Below are positions 1 to 12,121 of a stretch of 64,000 bases of DNA, piece after piece. Below the pieces are notes generated by a model. It did not search any database. It was not told where the DNA came from and was given only the letters and a program-made list of their open reading frames with translations. This stretch comes from Rhexocercosporidium sp. MPI-PUGE-AT-0058 (Eukaryota > Ascomycota > Leotiomycetes > Helotiales): assembly GCA_020746875.1 (NCBI GenBank), contig JAGTJL010000005.1:2914001-2978000 (forward strand). Reading direction: 5' to 3'. Position 1 is the stretch's first letter. The number at the start of each line of letters is the position of its first letter. The position numbers and the translations under genes were made by a program.

Positions 1-510
1 CCGCATCTGTGTGATGCCAAAAGTGATAAATTGGGCTACCTTTCGTATCGCTCTCGCTCTCGCACTCGCTCTCGCCCCCGTATTCGAAACTCAAGAATTA
101 GTTACTCTTTCTTTTTCACATATCAAACAGTGCCGCGAAGCAATAAATATCTTCATGCTTTCAGTCGTTAAGTAGAATTATTTATACATCCAATCTTGCA
201 TTGATGGTTGGCTTTCTTGGCGTGCGAACGTCAACCATTGCCCGCCTTCGATGCAGACCCCAGTCTCGTATTTTATTGTAACTGGACACTGTACACGAGC
301 CCCCAGCCTTGTAATCAGCTGCTTACTACACCCTTTCACCAAAGACATATGAGTCGTAAGATCAACCGCGGGCACCGGCACAACATTAAGCCACAGACTC
401 GCAGTCTCGGCTAGATTCTCGGTCCGCAATATGATAAATTCATGGATTCATCCTAACTTTTTATCAATCATCTATCTGTCCACAATTGATCATCCGTTTC
501 TCTACTAAAG
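1..510. other. upstream region of the SDR gene
   Basis: No supported gene. A pyrimidine-rich tract (about 48-80, CTCTCG-type repeats) is visible. An 83-codon minus-strand frame at 178-429 has an ATG but no recognisable family or splice context, so I do not call it. The final 80 bases before the ATG at 511 are the likely promoter and 5' UTR of the SDR gene. Confidence 0.5.
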
Positions 511-1703
511 ATGAGTCTCTCTGCCCTGTGGTTCGGTATCTCGAGAGTCTTATTCAGCTCCAAGACCAAAACAGACATTCTTCCTCCATCCCTATCCTTC
601 GAAGGACAAACAATTCTCATCACAGGAGGGACTAGTGGACTTGGGTTTGAAACAGCTATTCACTATGTCAATCTCGGTGCTGCGTCGGTTATCATTACTG
701 CAAGGACTCTCTCCCGTGGCAATGATGCGAAATTCGAGATCGAGAGGAGGACGGGGAAGAAAGATGTGGTGCATGTAATGATTCTTGATATGGATACTTT
801 TGCCGGCGTCCAGGCCTTCGTGAAGGAAGTCCGCGCTACGATCAAGAAGATTGATATTGTTCTACTTGTGAGTTGATCTTCCCTTCCATCACAAACTGTC
901 CTTGACCAGACAGAATGCCGGGGTCCATGCCTTTGACTTCAAACTATCACCAGAGGGATGGGAAACAGACACGCAAGTCAACACCCTCTCCACCATACTT
1001 TTAGGCCTTCTCCTCCTACCATGGCTACGAGAAATCAAGAAACCAGGTCAAACTCACCACCTCGGTTTCGTCGGCTCCAGCTCCCATTACAGGCCCGATA
1101 TTTCCAAGTTCCCACAACAAGGTGTCCTAGAAGCTCGAAATGATCCGAAAAACTTTGTGTCAGGCGTGCATAATTATGGCATTTCGAAGTTATTGTTCCA
1201 TTACGGTGCTTTGGAGCTTGCGAAGTTGGCGGTCGATGAGGATGGCTGGTAAGACTCCTGGCCAAACTCGCTAACATGAGCTTCGTCACTGACCACCTCA
1301 GTCCCTCCCCAATCGTCAACATCGTCTGCCCAGGCATGATCCGGACGAACATCGCTCGAGATTTCGCAAACAAAGGCTTCTTCTTCAAAATCGTAGAAGC
1401 GGTATTAATGTTTTTCATTACCAACCCAGCTGATGTAGGAGCAAGGTCTCTTGTTCTCATTGCAACAACGACGCCGGACCAGCATGGAACGTTCAGGAAC
1501 CCGATGTTGACGAAGGAGGAATATGCTATGTAAGTAGATGTTTGTCCCAATATTGTGAGAGTATGGACTGACCGGAATACAGAGTGTCGGCTCCTATGCT
1601 TACAAGCCCGGAAGGAAAGAGGATGCAGGCTCAGGTTTGGAAAGAGATCACGGCGGTTTTAGTTGCGGCTGTACCAGAAGTGGCTGATATAATTAGATCT
1701 TGA
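511..1703 (+). CDS. short-chain dehydrogenase/reductase
   Basis: NAD(P)-dependent oxidoreductase of the SDR family, probably cytosolic or membrane-associated; substrate unknown. Four exons (511-867, 914-1248, 1302-1529, 1583-1703) are separated by 46-53 bp introns with GTGAGT, GTAAGA and GTAAGT donors. Together they give 346 residues in one frame. The Rossmann cofactor motif TGGTSGLG is at residues 38-45. NAG (120-122) is created exactly at the first splice junction. A serine cluster lies at 174-176 and the catalytic YxxxK (YGISK) at 207-211. The N-terminus (MSLSALWFGISRVLF) is hydrophobic and may be a short anchor, as in retinol-dehydrogenase-like fungal SDRs. The second intron has a CTAAC branch site. 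No adjacent biosynthetic core gene indicates its pathway. Confidence 0.9.
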
Positions 1704-3471
1704 TGGTTGGTCCTCAAAACAAAGAAAAACAACCAGTCTTGACTATGGCTCTGGGTTGCGGGCTCTGGACTCGGCATCTAAGGCACAAGTCGCTCAATCA
1801 AATGCACAATTTAACACTAGCGTCGCAGGACCTGCTTCATGGGCCCTATAGTTAGTCTTTCCGACGTCTTGTTTATTTCTCCTATATTCTTGTGGGTGCA
1901 GCCATTTTTTCTTCCCGGGGAATTTAGTTCGATTTGGTTGCGAGAGCTCCCATCAGATCCGGAACATCAAATGACGGATTCGCGCTTCCTACATGTCTTG
2001 TTACTTCATATCCACGGTCTTCTAGACATCCTATCACTTCTTGTTTTAAAAAACGTTCTTGCCAAGTTGTAGTGCGTACTGGTGCAATCGTATTTTTTGA
2101 CTCGACTTAAGGATTATTTGAGTTGTGTAAGTCCATTCAGATGATTAGACAGTACCCTGTTTATTTCTGAACGACTCTCTTATAACTCAATGTGAAGCCG
2201 GTGATTCGATCGTTAAATTCAAGCAGATGGTCGCAACGCTTACAGACAGCTCCTTAAATCCGCCTCCGGGACCCTGGAGATTTCGGCAAAGCTAAAATTC
2301 CGGTATTGCCAATTCAAAAGCTGTCCTAGACAAGTTAGAAGCTCAAGGGCTCAGTGAATGATTGGGACTAGGAGGTATGTTGCCCTGACTTGATCTCCTG
2401 GGGGCTACGACTTAAAGTCATGTGGAGGATTACGGAACTATTTTAAGAGCCCCTTTTTATTTCGCTTGGTTTCGGCAAAACAATGGGATAAAATCGGGTC
2501 TTGCGGAGCACAACTCAAGGCAGATGTATTAAACATGAATCTAAATAGAGGAGTGAATGTGAATCTTTGAAATTTGTTGATTTCATTCAGTATATGCACT
2601 GTCGCCACCTGAGGTACTGCAGCTTCTGGCTCTGCCCGGCTCTTGTGGCTAACCAAGCTTGTTGTTAGCTGTGCCACATAGCCTAAAACGTAGAGCAGCC
2701 ACAATATAAACACAAGCGTTCTCGACCAAATTTGCCCGACTTGTCACTGCGTTTTAACTTATGGATGCATACTTTCTTATTCATGGATAGTCCTTGGGTC
2801 TTCTAAATTGATCTTCAGCCACTGGCTGAAAGCTGTTCATTTGTAATCAGACCCATTAGGCGCCACTGAATAGTTTAATAGGCCACGTTAGATGAAGAAG
2901 AATCGTCGTGCATCAAGTTCAAGAGATATCCGCAGGTTCAAGTCTCCTGATGTGCCTTTATAGAAAACAAACAGGAAAACAAACATGCGGGGTGAAACCC
3001 ACAGCAAAGCTCGCCCCATATTTATTCCTTCTGCTAAACATGGTGTACTCAACATCAGAACTTGCAAATAAATGAGCAAACAAAGAAAGAGGTGCGAGAT
3101 TAGCATCTTGAATTCTTTCTTCTTCAAAGAAATACAAAGTCTCGGCTCTAAGTGAAATCGGATTTTCTCAATTCAGCTCCAGACGAAAACTTCTTGAAGG
3201 AGGAACGACCCCTCTAAAATTTGGAAAAGAGGTTTATGAGCCGTGATCTAATTCTGGAATGCTACAGCCAGTAAATCCGAAGACATGCATATATTGATAT
3301 GCAGTCTACAGCCTATGGTATTTCATGCATGGCTAGCGTCTCTGCTAGTTACTAGAATCGTTTCAACTCTCTTGAGTATATAATGTGTCAACACCACCAC
3401 TTCGGACATTCCTCTAGAAGTTTTTGTCACTTTCATTTGGACTACCACTCTAAACAGCACTGAGATAAAGT
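1704..3471. other. 1.8-kb intergenic region, no supported gene
   Basis: Several short frames occur (1839-2072 plus, 2438-2713 minus, 2888-3127 minus). The minus frame at 2438-2713 lacks an ATG at its 5' end. The frame at 2888-3127 contains an internal ATG followed by a hydrophobic, signal-like stretch, but it has no homology I recognise and no splice pattern, so I leave it uncalled. The last 100 bases form the promoter of the secreted-protein gene. Confidence 0.4.
3377..3384 (+). promoter_or_regulatory. TATA box of the secreted-protein gene
   Basis: TATATAAT lies 88 bases upstream of the ATG at 3472, in a T/C-rich context typical of strongly induced fungal genes. The call is based on sequence and spacing only. 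Confidence 0.5.
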
Positions 3472-4182
3472 ATGAAGCTCTCCATTATTGGCAATCTCCT
3501 TTCCATAGTGGTGCTCGCCTCGGGGCTTGTCACTGTCCGTAGTCCTTCGACCGAGGCTCAAAATAGAAGAGGTCTTGCTTCATTAACTTCCAAATTCATC
3601 AATCGAGACAGCGAAGCAGAGTTAGTCGGACTTGTCAAACGTGACAAGAAATGCGATATCGTTCACGTTGCTACTTGGGTCGGTTGCTGGTGGCTCCCAA
3701 GCAAGACAGCATCTGGGACTTATAAGGTAGCTGAGATCGATGGGGACGTCAAGAACATCCCCTTTGAATGTTATACCCGCTGCAAAGCAACTGCTATTGA
3801 AGGCATCTCGTGCGTATCTTGTTTTATCCCCCTTACTAAGTGGGTGCGTACTAAGCTCGGCAGTGCCTGGTACTTCACTCGGAAGTACACCCTTCCCGGT
3901 CGTTACTATGGTTGTTATGTCCCGTGAGTGCAGGCCTCAACGAAAACATCGTTAGAATTCCTTAAAAAGAAACTTTATTGACATCGGGGGTTCAGTGGCT
4001 ACTATACGGACGACAACTGCCGATCAAGTAAGTAGTATTCCCCTGTCTAGCTTGGTTTTTGTGTCGTCATCCCTGTGCCTGGAAGTTGATGCTGATATAC
4101 TTTTACTACAGCTGGCAGCGGCCACCTTCCAGAGTGTGATTGGCACGAAGGGGACGAAAAAGATGCAAAGTGCAAGAATTGA
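3472..4182 (+). CDS. small secreted cysteine-rich protein with Kex2 site (candidate effector)
   Basis: Three exons (3472-3923, 3996-4027, 4112-4182) encode 184 residues. The single long frame would stop at codon 152, directly on a GTGAGT donor. Splicing out 72- and 84-bp introns restores a frame that adds three more cysteines, which is why I extend the gene. Residues 1-20 are a hydrophobic signal peptide. A propeptide follows and ends in the dibasic Lys56-Arg57, a likely Kex2 site. The mature part of about 127 residues has ten cysteines (61, 72, 100, 104, 114, 117, 148, 159, 170, 182), an even number consistent with five disulfides, and several Trp/Tyr residues. A TATA box is at 3377. I recognise no named family. 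Size, secretion and cysteine content fit fungal effectors or antimicrobial proteins, but the function is inferred. Confidence 0.8.
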
Positions 4183-4517
4183 GCCATGTGATGGACAATG
4201 AAGACCTGGGTTTCTAAAGTCTTGCAGATGGCGAAAAATTTCTATTTTATTTCATAATTTTCATTCAACCTTCTTCAAATTCCGTAAATGACAGGAATCA
4301 AGTCTGCATTGAATCTACTCAAAGCCCTGTAAAAATGAGGTGCCAACTCCAGAAACCCCCCCTCCCCCCCCCTTGACCCTAAGTCAGGCCTCTGTGCCAT
4401 TTGGCTGTCTAGCAAGGCTGTCCCACTCGGACTGAATCTAAACGTTAATACGTAAAGGGATGAAGGAGGCAGGTTTGAAAACTCACCCAAGCCATGTTGG
4501 AAGGGCCAAGCCACTGC
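4183..4517. other. tail-to-tail intergenic region with poly-C tract
   Basis: This separates the 3' ends of the convergent secreted-protein and Zn2Cys6 genes. It contains a CCCCCCCCTCCCCCCCCCC-like run near 4358-4374. No gene is visible. Confidence 0.5.
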
Positions 4518-4676
4518 TCAGGCTGCAAGCGTTGGCTGAAAAACCGTATTTGGTCGGAATTCATCCACTGTGTGGATACGTTCGGTGTACCTGGTAAATC
4601 AAATGTGCTATATTGATTCGGGGAAGGTGCTGCTCTTTGTGATTGTAAGAAAAATTCTCTACGAGGGATTGCGCAC

Positions 4677-6670
4677 TCACAGGAGAAATCTCAGTATCCT
4701 CGAAGCCTTCTCGCAAATCTTACTCCTCCCAGCTAGCTTCTCGAATCTCTCCATCGTATCTTCCAAGATTTTTTTGAACTTCTGGTACTGCGGCTTGTAG
4801 ATTGGCATTATCAAAGCCACCGCCAAAACCGCGGTAGCGTGAAAGGCAAGGAAGCTGCCAAGTCCATTGGTGTACCACATGTATGGACGAAAGCTTGGAT
4901 TCTCCGAGAGAACTTTATGGATGTCTAGTAGGGCCTCTGCGGAAGCGATACACCGAATCTGAGACTCGTTCGGGACATCGAGTCCAAGGATCGATTGTGC
5001 AAAAAAGGGTCGATGGAGTAAGAGGAAAAGTTGGTGGGAGTAAGCGTGTAGAATGTGCAGATGGACTGCATGATGAGACGGCAATTCCTCAAAGGTCGTG
5101 TCCACGAGGTATCGGGTTTCCCAACTCTCTTGAGCTAGACATATCTGCTGATCTAGGGCTTGGATTCTTGCACGACTAGGCTCTGAGGACTCGAAAGTCT
5201 CACTGCAGATCTGAACGGTGATGTTGTACAGCTGGAACTTGAACAGTAGGTAGGACATCTGCGTTGGCCCATTGGAAGTTTCCCGAATACCAGTGAGTGT
5301 GATAGCCTCATCGTCGATGTCAGCTGGTAGTTCGACATCGCCGTGTATTTTCCTTGCTGGGTCTGGATTTCCAATAGTGGTGTTCTGAATAGTGTAAAGC
5401 ATCATGAGACCTGCCCAACATCGCCTTCGTTCTTCAGAGTGAATGGGGTCAAGGTTGAAGGCCGATGGATCTATGTGGCATGCAAGGGCAATTGCAATGT
5501 TGTATGACATCCCTGGATTTGTCAGAAGTTGAAAGCAGAGATCATTTAAGGGATTACCAAGGAGAACCCAAGTATGATCTTGGTTGTGACCCATTGCATA
5601 TATAAGCATGACAAGTGCTTGGAGTGACTGTAAATTGTGTTTTCCCCAGAACACACCTTGCTTAGCAAGGCATTTCATAGAAGCTTCACGATACCGCCGG
5701 CTGAGCATGCGAATGTTGTCACACGAGTTTTTCCCTCGTGCAAGGTCTCGTAGGACTGGGTCATGCTCCTCGAGACTAGTGACTGCCAAGGAGAGAAGTA
5801 CAAACAAGATCGCTAACCATGAGACTGGCGTGGAAGAAGGATCCTCGACAAATCTACCATACTGTACTTCAAAAGTAGGATTATGCAGGATATGGAAAAG
5901 CTGAAGGTTGTCAACAGGTATACACAAATGTGGAGGGCCTTTCTCACAGGCGAAAATACTGAAAAGTACTGTTTCTTCAGATAGTCGCACTGCTGCATGG
6001 GCGGGAGGATGAATAAAATCTCATCAATCGATGAGGCTACTGAAGAGTCGAATGGGAACCCGGATGATATCCCAGGATCATTTGGGTCATCCAAAGAAGG
6101 AGCTGCGATTGATAAACCGGTATTTGCCAGCACTGAAGTCCATTGTGACGTTCGTGGCTCGTATCGAACATTTCCTTCGGGAGTAGATGTCAGGACTCCA
6201 TATCCTGTTGAAGTCGGTTGCTCGGAAAAGCCAGCGGGTTGAGAAGAAGGTTCAGATAATAGAGAATCCGGCGAGAGCTGAGAATTTTGACCATTTTCGA
6301 AAGGAGATGTGACTGAATTGTTGATCTGTCCGTCGGACGGCGGGCGAAGGGAGATATCAGTGTTCTGCCTCAAGAGTTGTTCTAAGTTGTTGATTCGAAT
6401 CAAGAGTTCATCGTTTGAGGATGAATGAGGCAGAAGAGTGTCGTTTCCCTGGGAGCCCTTGTAGACACATCTATTGACGAAGCCCCGCCGACGACATGTG
6501 TCACAAGCAGGTCTCGTCCTCGAGCATTTGATTTTCCGATGTCGACAAGGCTCACAACTGATTGGCTGACGGACATTTGCAGGTATCAGAGAACTTGCAC
6601 GGTGGGAAGAGATCGAAGTGTATGGATATTGCTGCTCCATGGCCGTAGAGTTGCCAATCATGTTGGTCAA
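4677..6670 (-). CDS. Zn(II)2Cys6 fungal-specific transcription factor
   Basis: Nuclear DNA-binding regulator. Exon 1 (6670-5948) encodes the binuclear cluster, with cysteines at 39, 42, 49, 56, 59 and 68 in the usual CX2CX6CX6CX2CX8C-like spacing. A leucine-rich dimerisation segment (about residues 88-97) and a Ser/Pro/Gln-rich linker follow. A 47-bp intron (5901-5947, GTGAGA donor, TTCAG acceptor) joins it to exon 2, which carries the fungal-specific middle homology region. The frame stops at 4677, giving 648 residues. That stop lies in a GTGAGT donor; splicing 4591-4680 instead would add a last exon down to 4518 and give 671 residues. The gene lies next to, and on the same strand as, the FAH/hydrolase fusion gene, so it is a plausible local regulator of that cluster. 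Its target genes are inferred. Confidence 0.9.
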
Positions 6671-7118
6671 AGCTAGAAATCTGAAGCGGGGCCGTCCGTT
6701 TTATCCCATTCGCATGGGAAGCTAATCTACGATCACGTGGGAGCTAATTCCATTATTCTAACGAAGAAAGTCTTTTCCCCAGGCTGTCTACTGTATTCCG
6801 AAGAATAACTAGGTAGTCACGTTGATGTGCTGTTTCTAGCAAAGGCACAATTTTTTACCATTTTAGCAAAGATGTTGGGAGCCTTATCACTTACCCAGGA
6901 ACAATACGACATGGGGTAATTACGCTGGCTACGGAATTTACTAAACTTACGCGTTAGAGAAGAAAATTGCTTTATCTGGGATCCTGTAAAATTGTTTGAG
7001 AATAAAATCTTATAGACCAAAAAAGGACTTGGAAAGAATGGCGATGGCATATCTCGTTTGTTGGCGTAGACCAATATACCGACTCCCATACAGTTCTATT
7101 CATTGCACACAAGATCAT
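6671..7118. other. promoter region of the Zn2Cys6 gene
   Basis: 448 bases between the regulator's start and the 3' end of the hydrolase-fusion gene. The minus-strand frame at 6817-7089 shows no family features. No other gene is seen. Confidence 0.45.
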
Positions 7119-9084
7119 TTACCCTAAAAGGAATTGGCTAACAGCATCCGATACCCCCTTCAAATTCTCAAACACATGCCAGTGCCCAACCTGTGGCAAG
7201 ATCCGAATCTTTGCACCATTGATCTCCTGTTCATACTTCTCGCAGACTTGTGGTGGTGATACCTTATCCTCTTCGCCAGTTATAATCAGTGTTTGTGCCT
7301 TGACTTGGTTTACAGGTAAAGCCTCAGATGATCCTGCAAGTGCAGTACATCCTTTGGCATAGCCCTCGGGATCTTGACCTAGGAGAGACATCCGCACAGC
7401 GGAAATGCCGACAGGATTTTCTAACTTTGACTTGGCAGAGGTACCAGCAGTAACTACTGCGTCAACAACAGCTACCATCCCCGACTTCCTGACTGTGGAT
7501 GCTCGTGCTACAGATGCATTACGACCAACTTCGGGTACAGGCGAAGGTGGCGGGCCGAGTAGTACAAGTTTGGAAACTAGGTCAGGATATTTTGTGGCGA
7601 GAGTGAGAGCAACAAGACAACCCATGCTATGAGCTATGACAGTGGCCCGCGAGACATTGGCGTTTTGTGTCAGTGCAAGGAAATCTTCTGCGTAACTTGC
7701 GATGGTGATTGTGGACTTTGCGGATGTCGGCGAGAGTCCATGCCCCTCCAGATCGACCAGATGGAGAGAGTGTGTCTTTTCTAGCCCCATGGATGCGATC
7801 AATGGACCATAGAACTCTGATGAGCCCCCAAGTCCATGAATGAAGATGATTGGAGGTTTGCTAGCATCACCAGTCTGTCGATAGTACAATTGCTTGGAAT
7901 TAACTTGTGTCAAGCCAACACCGCCGCAACTCTTGTCCAAATTGCTGATTGGAATGTGCGAAGCTTTTGCAATCCGGGCAATTGTTTGATTAGTTGCCGT
8001 GGGCTCGGAAATGGCGTTTCTCAAGACTCCGAGTCCTGTGACAGTGACTTCGACTACATCCCCCGGTTTTAGCCAAACGGGAGGTTTCTGCCCGAATCCA
8101 ACACCCGCCGGCGTTCCAGTGGCAATAACATCTCCAGGCTGCAGAGTCTGAGCTGCCGACAGTGTTTGAACGAGAAAAGGAACGGAAAAGATGAGATCAT
8201 CGGTAGTCGAATTCTGCCTCGGACTGCCATTGACATGGGTTTGCACGCGAAGTGTCTTCGGTAGATCGCCTGCCGGAACAGCGATTGGGCCCTGTGTGCA
8301 ATGTAAGAGACCACAGCTTGGAAACAGGGGATGCGTGAAGTACCATTGGACAGAATGTATCTGGAGATTTCCCGATGTAAAATTGTTTGTGATCTCTTTG
8401 CCTTTCACGGGCTGTCATGTCGTTGATGATTGTATATCCCCAGACATGGCTCATAGCATCTGCTTCCTTGATTTTGAAGCCGGCTTTTCCAATAATAACG
8501 CCGATTTCCCCTTCGTAGTCAACCGTCTCGGTGAATCCAGGGTGTGGGAAAATTGGTTCTTCATGTGCAATAATGCTTGTGGACCTCTTGGTAAAGATGA
8601 CTGGGTGAGTTGGCTGATCAGCCTTGTCGCTGGAGTCATATCCAGATGTATTAAACTCAATAGCATGCTCGAAATAGTTCTTCCCTACTGCAAGGATATC
8701 TCGACCGCTGATAGGAGGGAGGATTTGAACGGATGAGAGCTGAATGACTTCGCCGGTAGGTTTTATGTTTTCTTCGCCAATCTCAATAACCTTGAAGTTC
8801 TGGTTAGCAAGGTTTACGCAGAATTTGTAGCTGGAAGGGTCTGTCCAGAATGGGATATCAAAAGGTCAAGTATTCAAAGGATATTATATCAAATGCGAAC
8901 GGGAGAAGCATACCTGGTAGAGGTTGGTAAGCGGAGCTCCAGATGAAAAGCTCAAAGGTTGAATCGTCGACTTCTCGATATTAAGATGTCCAATTAGAGA
9001 CTGGAGTAAAGCCTTCGAGTCTCTGTAAGCCACATAGTTTGTGAGTCGTGGTCGCGGCCCGTTGACTTGGCCGTTTGTCGACAT
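7119..9084 (-). CDS. bifunctional FAH-family hydrolase fused to alpha/beta hydrolase
   Basis: Three exons (9084-8914, 8790-8344, 8291-7119; introns 123 and 52 bp) encode 596 residues. Residues 1 to about 298 are a fumarylacetoacetate-hydrolase (FAH) domain. It has a DYEGE metal-binding segment, a conserved aspartate in INDMTARE, and the TGTPAGVG loop at 264-271. This family hydrolyses or decarboxylates 2,4-diketo or hydroxymuconate-type acids using Mg2+. Residues from about 340 to 596 are an alpha/beta hydrolase: HG oxyanion motif at 358, nucleophile Ser428 in AHSMG, Asp548 and His576. It resembles 3-oxoadipate enol-lactonase-type enzymes. Both active sites look intact. The reading frame is continuous across the linker within exon 3, so the fusion is not an artefact of joining two genes. 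The context (regulator, transporter, amidohydrolase) suggests ring-cleavage-product catabolism; the substrate is unknown. Confidence 0.9.
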
Positions 9085-9879
9085 GTCGAAATTGGGATTG
9101 TTGAGTTTGCCGAACGAGGTGACTTCACAAAACTGGTTCTTGTACTTGGGAACAGGTCATATATCAAAGGTAGAAGAATAGTTGAGTGGTGGAGGAAACG
9201 ATACAACAGCGAAGGAGAATTTGAAGTTGAAGGTCTTGAAATTTCGAAGCTCAACCCCACCAAAGCTTTACAGCACATATTTGTGCCCCACAGTGTGGCA
9301 TGACTCTCTTCACAGTACTTACCCAACCCCGGTTCCAATAAATGGAAAGGGTTAACCCCAAGTCTAGTCAGTCCCACCATTGCTGCGTCGACGCCGCGAT
9401 GTCCGCCATCTCCGCATCACCTCCGCGGCATCTCCGTCTTCCCCGTGCGTCTTTCCTTGGCTTCACCATTGCTTCTCCTTCCAAGGAGGTTGGCCAATCC
9501 CTCTGGTCGTTGTTTATTGCGGGATAAGCAAGGATGTCTCAAGATCTGCGGGGGAAATAAATGAGGGGATATGAGCCTTGTATCTCTGCACTCCAGATTT
9601 CGACAGTCCCAGCTCCTTCAAGCCTCAAAAAATATCTAGAACTGCTTTACAGCTCATTAAATGGGAGTGCATGAGCTAGCCACCCTGGCTTTAAGGAGCC
9701 CTGGAGACAAAACAACTTGAAAGATCGATCGTTGGGTTCCAGACGCCTCAATGAAGGACTAGTGCCTTCAGGGTCTCGTTATTCTTAAAGAACACCTTCC
9801 GCACAGTTGTTAAGTTTAACCATTCAAATATTCCCGAACAGATTCTAGATTTTATACAGGCTGATTACCTCTGCTCACA
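9085..9879. promoter_or_regulatory. divergent promoter between hydrolase fusion and transporter
   Basis: 795 bases separate the starts of two divergently transcribed genes, so common regulatory sites probably lie here. Overlapping short frames (9067-9303, 9342-9574) have no family features and are treated as leader sequence. I could not single out an individual operator. Confidence 0.5.
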
Positions 9880-10778
9880 ATGGCACCCCGTAGCGACAGC
9901 TACGACCATGCGTCAAAATTGGAGAACGCAAATGGCGGAAACGCTGCACAACTCGAACGACTTCAAACGGCCGGAGGTCATATAGATGATAGAACTCAGC
10001 CTGCATTGCCAGTGGTTCATCGAAGCCTAGCAAATCCAGCTCCTCTTGGACTATTGTCCTTCGCTACGGGTATGTATCTCCATAATTCCTTATGTCTGTT
10101 GACTCACTAGGCCGCAGGAATCTTCCTCATCTCGATATTTGGTGTGCAAGTCCGAGGTATTGCTACCCCAAATGTTCTGATTGGTGTTCTCATGTTCTTT
10201 GGTGGCCTTTGCCAGTTCATCTCTGGTATTATGGAGTTTGTCAGCGGTAACACGGTGAGTTTACAGGATCCGTCAACGTCAACGCTGCATTCAGTATATA
10301 CTAATTTCCGCAGTTTGGTGCCACGGTCTTTCCTTCTTACGGCGCTTTCAACTTGTCATATGCCATGATCTATATACCTGGTACCGGTATCCTTGCGGCT
10401 TATACAGATCCTACTACTGGAGAGTTGAACTCCGAATTTCCAAACGCACTTGCGATGTACCTCTGGGCTTGGTTCATTTTGACAGTGATCTTCACCGTAG
10501 CTGCAATGCGATCTTCCTGGGTTCTGTTCTTGGATCTCTTCTTTTTGGATATAGTTTTAATGCTTCTGGCTTGTGGATACATGCTCAACAATACCACTCT
10601 GGAGAAGGCTGGAAGCGCTCTAGGCTTCGTAGTTGCGCTTCTCAGTTGTTAGTATCCAAGGTTCGTTGAGGATTTCGCTGACAGTGACTTAGACTGGGCT
10701 GGAGTCGCAGGACTATGGGCTGGTGGACTTACTCCTATCAATATCCCAGTCTTTCCGATGTACACTGAGCCATCCTAA
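9880..10778 (+). CDS. GPR1/FUN34/YaaH family acetate-type transporter
   Basis: Plasma-membrane carboxylate (acetate) transporter, or possibly an ammonium exporter, as for characterised fungal relatives such as Ady2 and AcpA. Four exons (9880-10069, 10118-10254, 10314-10647, 10693-10778), with introns of 45-59 bp, give 248 residues. The family signature NPAPLGL is at residues 52-58, after a hydrophilic cytosolic N-terminus. Six hydrophobic segments follow, and the start of TM1 is interrupted by the first intron. The protein ends soon after the last membrane segment, slightly shorter than usual for the family. It is divergent from the FAH/alpha-beta hydrolase gene, so uptake of a small acid, or export of a product, would fit the cluster. 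Confidence 0.9.
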
Positions 10779-12121
10779 AGGGTTTCGATTCACTAGCGGG
10801 ATGTGCTGAAGGTCATGATGGTTTATTGGTATTTTTGGATGTGGAAACTCTCGAACGGCATTATCACAGGTGTGAGAAAGTTACTTGAGATGTACAATTC
10901 ACGGTGCGGTGGTTGAATGTTGAGATTCTTTTACTGTTTTATAACTTCAAAACTATTCATCTGCTCCAAGCCCTCGGAGCCCAACATATTTTGAAGGCTC
11001 CTTGAACTTATTCAGAAGACCCTCAGTCCTGCCTACACGTAGCGGCCTGCCGAATTCTGCCATCTCCTTTGGCCCGTGAAATCTCCAGAATTGCCAACTA
11101 CATTCTGCTCCACCAAATGATTTGATAATCTACTCTCCCCCAGGATGTTCTGCGATGAACTAGGTGCAATCATACACAACTTTATCTACGACAATGACTT
11201 CAAAACATAAGTTCGAAACGAAAGATCAGTGGCGATTTTTGGAAGCTTACAGATGCCACCGTCTTCTCTTGATTTTCTCCGCACAATTTCCTCTGGGCAG
11301 ATGAAGGGAAGCTGACTGTCTGCCAAAAAAGTGTTGACAGGAACGTAGTTTCTTCGGGCAGAACCATCACAGGACACACTCTCGACGTGCTCTGTCGCAA
11401 TCTTCAGATCACCATGGAATACTGCAGGTGCCGTTTCCCCAATTGTCGTCCGGTTCCCGAGCTTCAACCACCCCATGATGGAAAAAAACGTTTCTTTGAG
11501 AATAACCGAGTAGCTGGGGTGGATTGGAGGCTTGAGGTTATGAGCAAGTCGTCTGTGTAAAACTAAGTTACCCCTCGAAGCAATCATCATCTAGACGGTC
11601 AGGTGTCACACGCCCGGAGAAAAACGACTAGTCTAAATTTTACCAACGCCTTTGTTCCGAGGAGTTCTCCCAGCTGCCAATACTCGCTCTCGTAGACTTA
11701 GGCTTGCTTTGGTAACGCGGAGATGGCGGAGACCTAATCTGCACGTATCGTGGGGACCTAAGTCAGTCAATCAAGACGGCTAGAAAGTAACATCGCCTGC
11801 ACCCCGCAATTCTCTCCATTCCCGATCCAATTAGAAGGACATTGCCGATACTCGGATGTTGTCTGAGGGTTGTCTTAGATTCGCACCAGGAGATGGATGC
11901 TAAAGGCATTCTCCGCGATCTCCGAGTTCTGTTCACCTTGGCGCTATTTCAAAACGCGGGGAAATGAAATTTATACTACTAGGAGTCAGAGCACAAGAGT
12001 CTACTATAGTCTCCGCCTCTCTCAAAGGTTTGTATGAAGATTCATGTGAAACCATCGAGTGTATTGTCGTCTTTCAAATCTCTTTGGAACAACACCATTC
12101 TTCACACTCCGTGCTACTAGC
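10779..12121. other. intergenic region with one unrecognised minus-strand ORF
   Basis: A 134-codon minus-strand frame at 11186-11590 starts with ATG-ATG but matches nothing I know and has no flanking splice pattern. Its status is open. The region upstream of the amidohydrolase contains an alternative in-frame ATG at 12059-12061. Confidence 0.35.

Noticed and set aside
9067..9303. 78-codon plus-strand ORF next to the hydrolase-fusion start
   Set aside because: It overlaps the first exon and leader of the fusion gene on the other strand and shows no domain.
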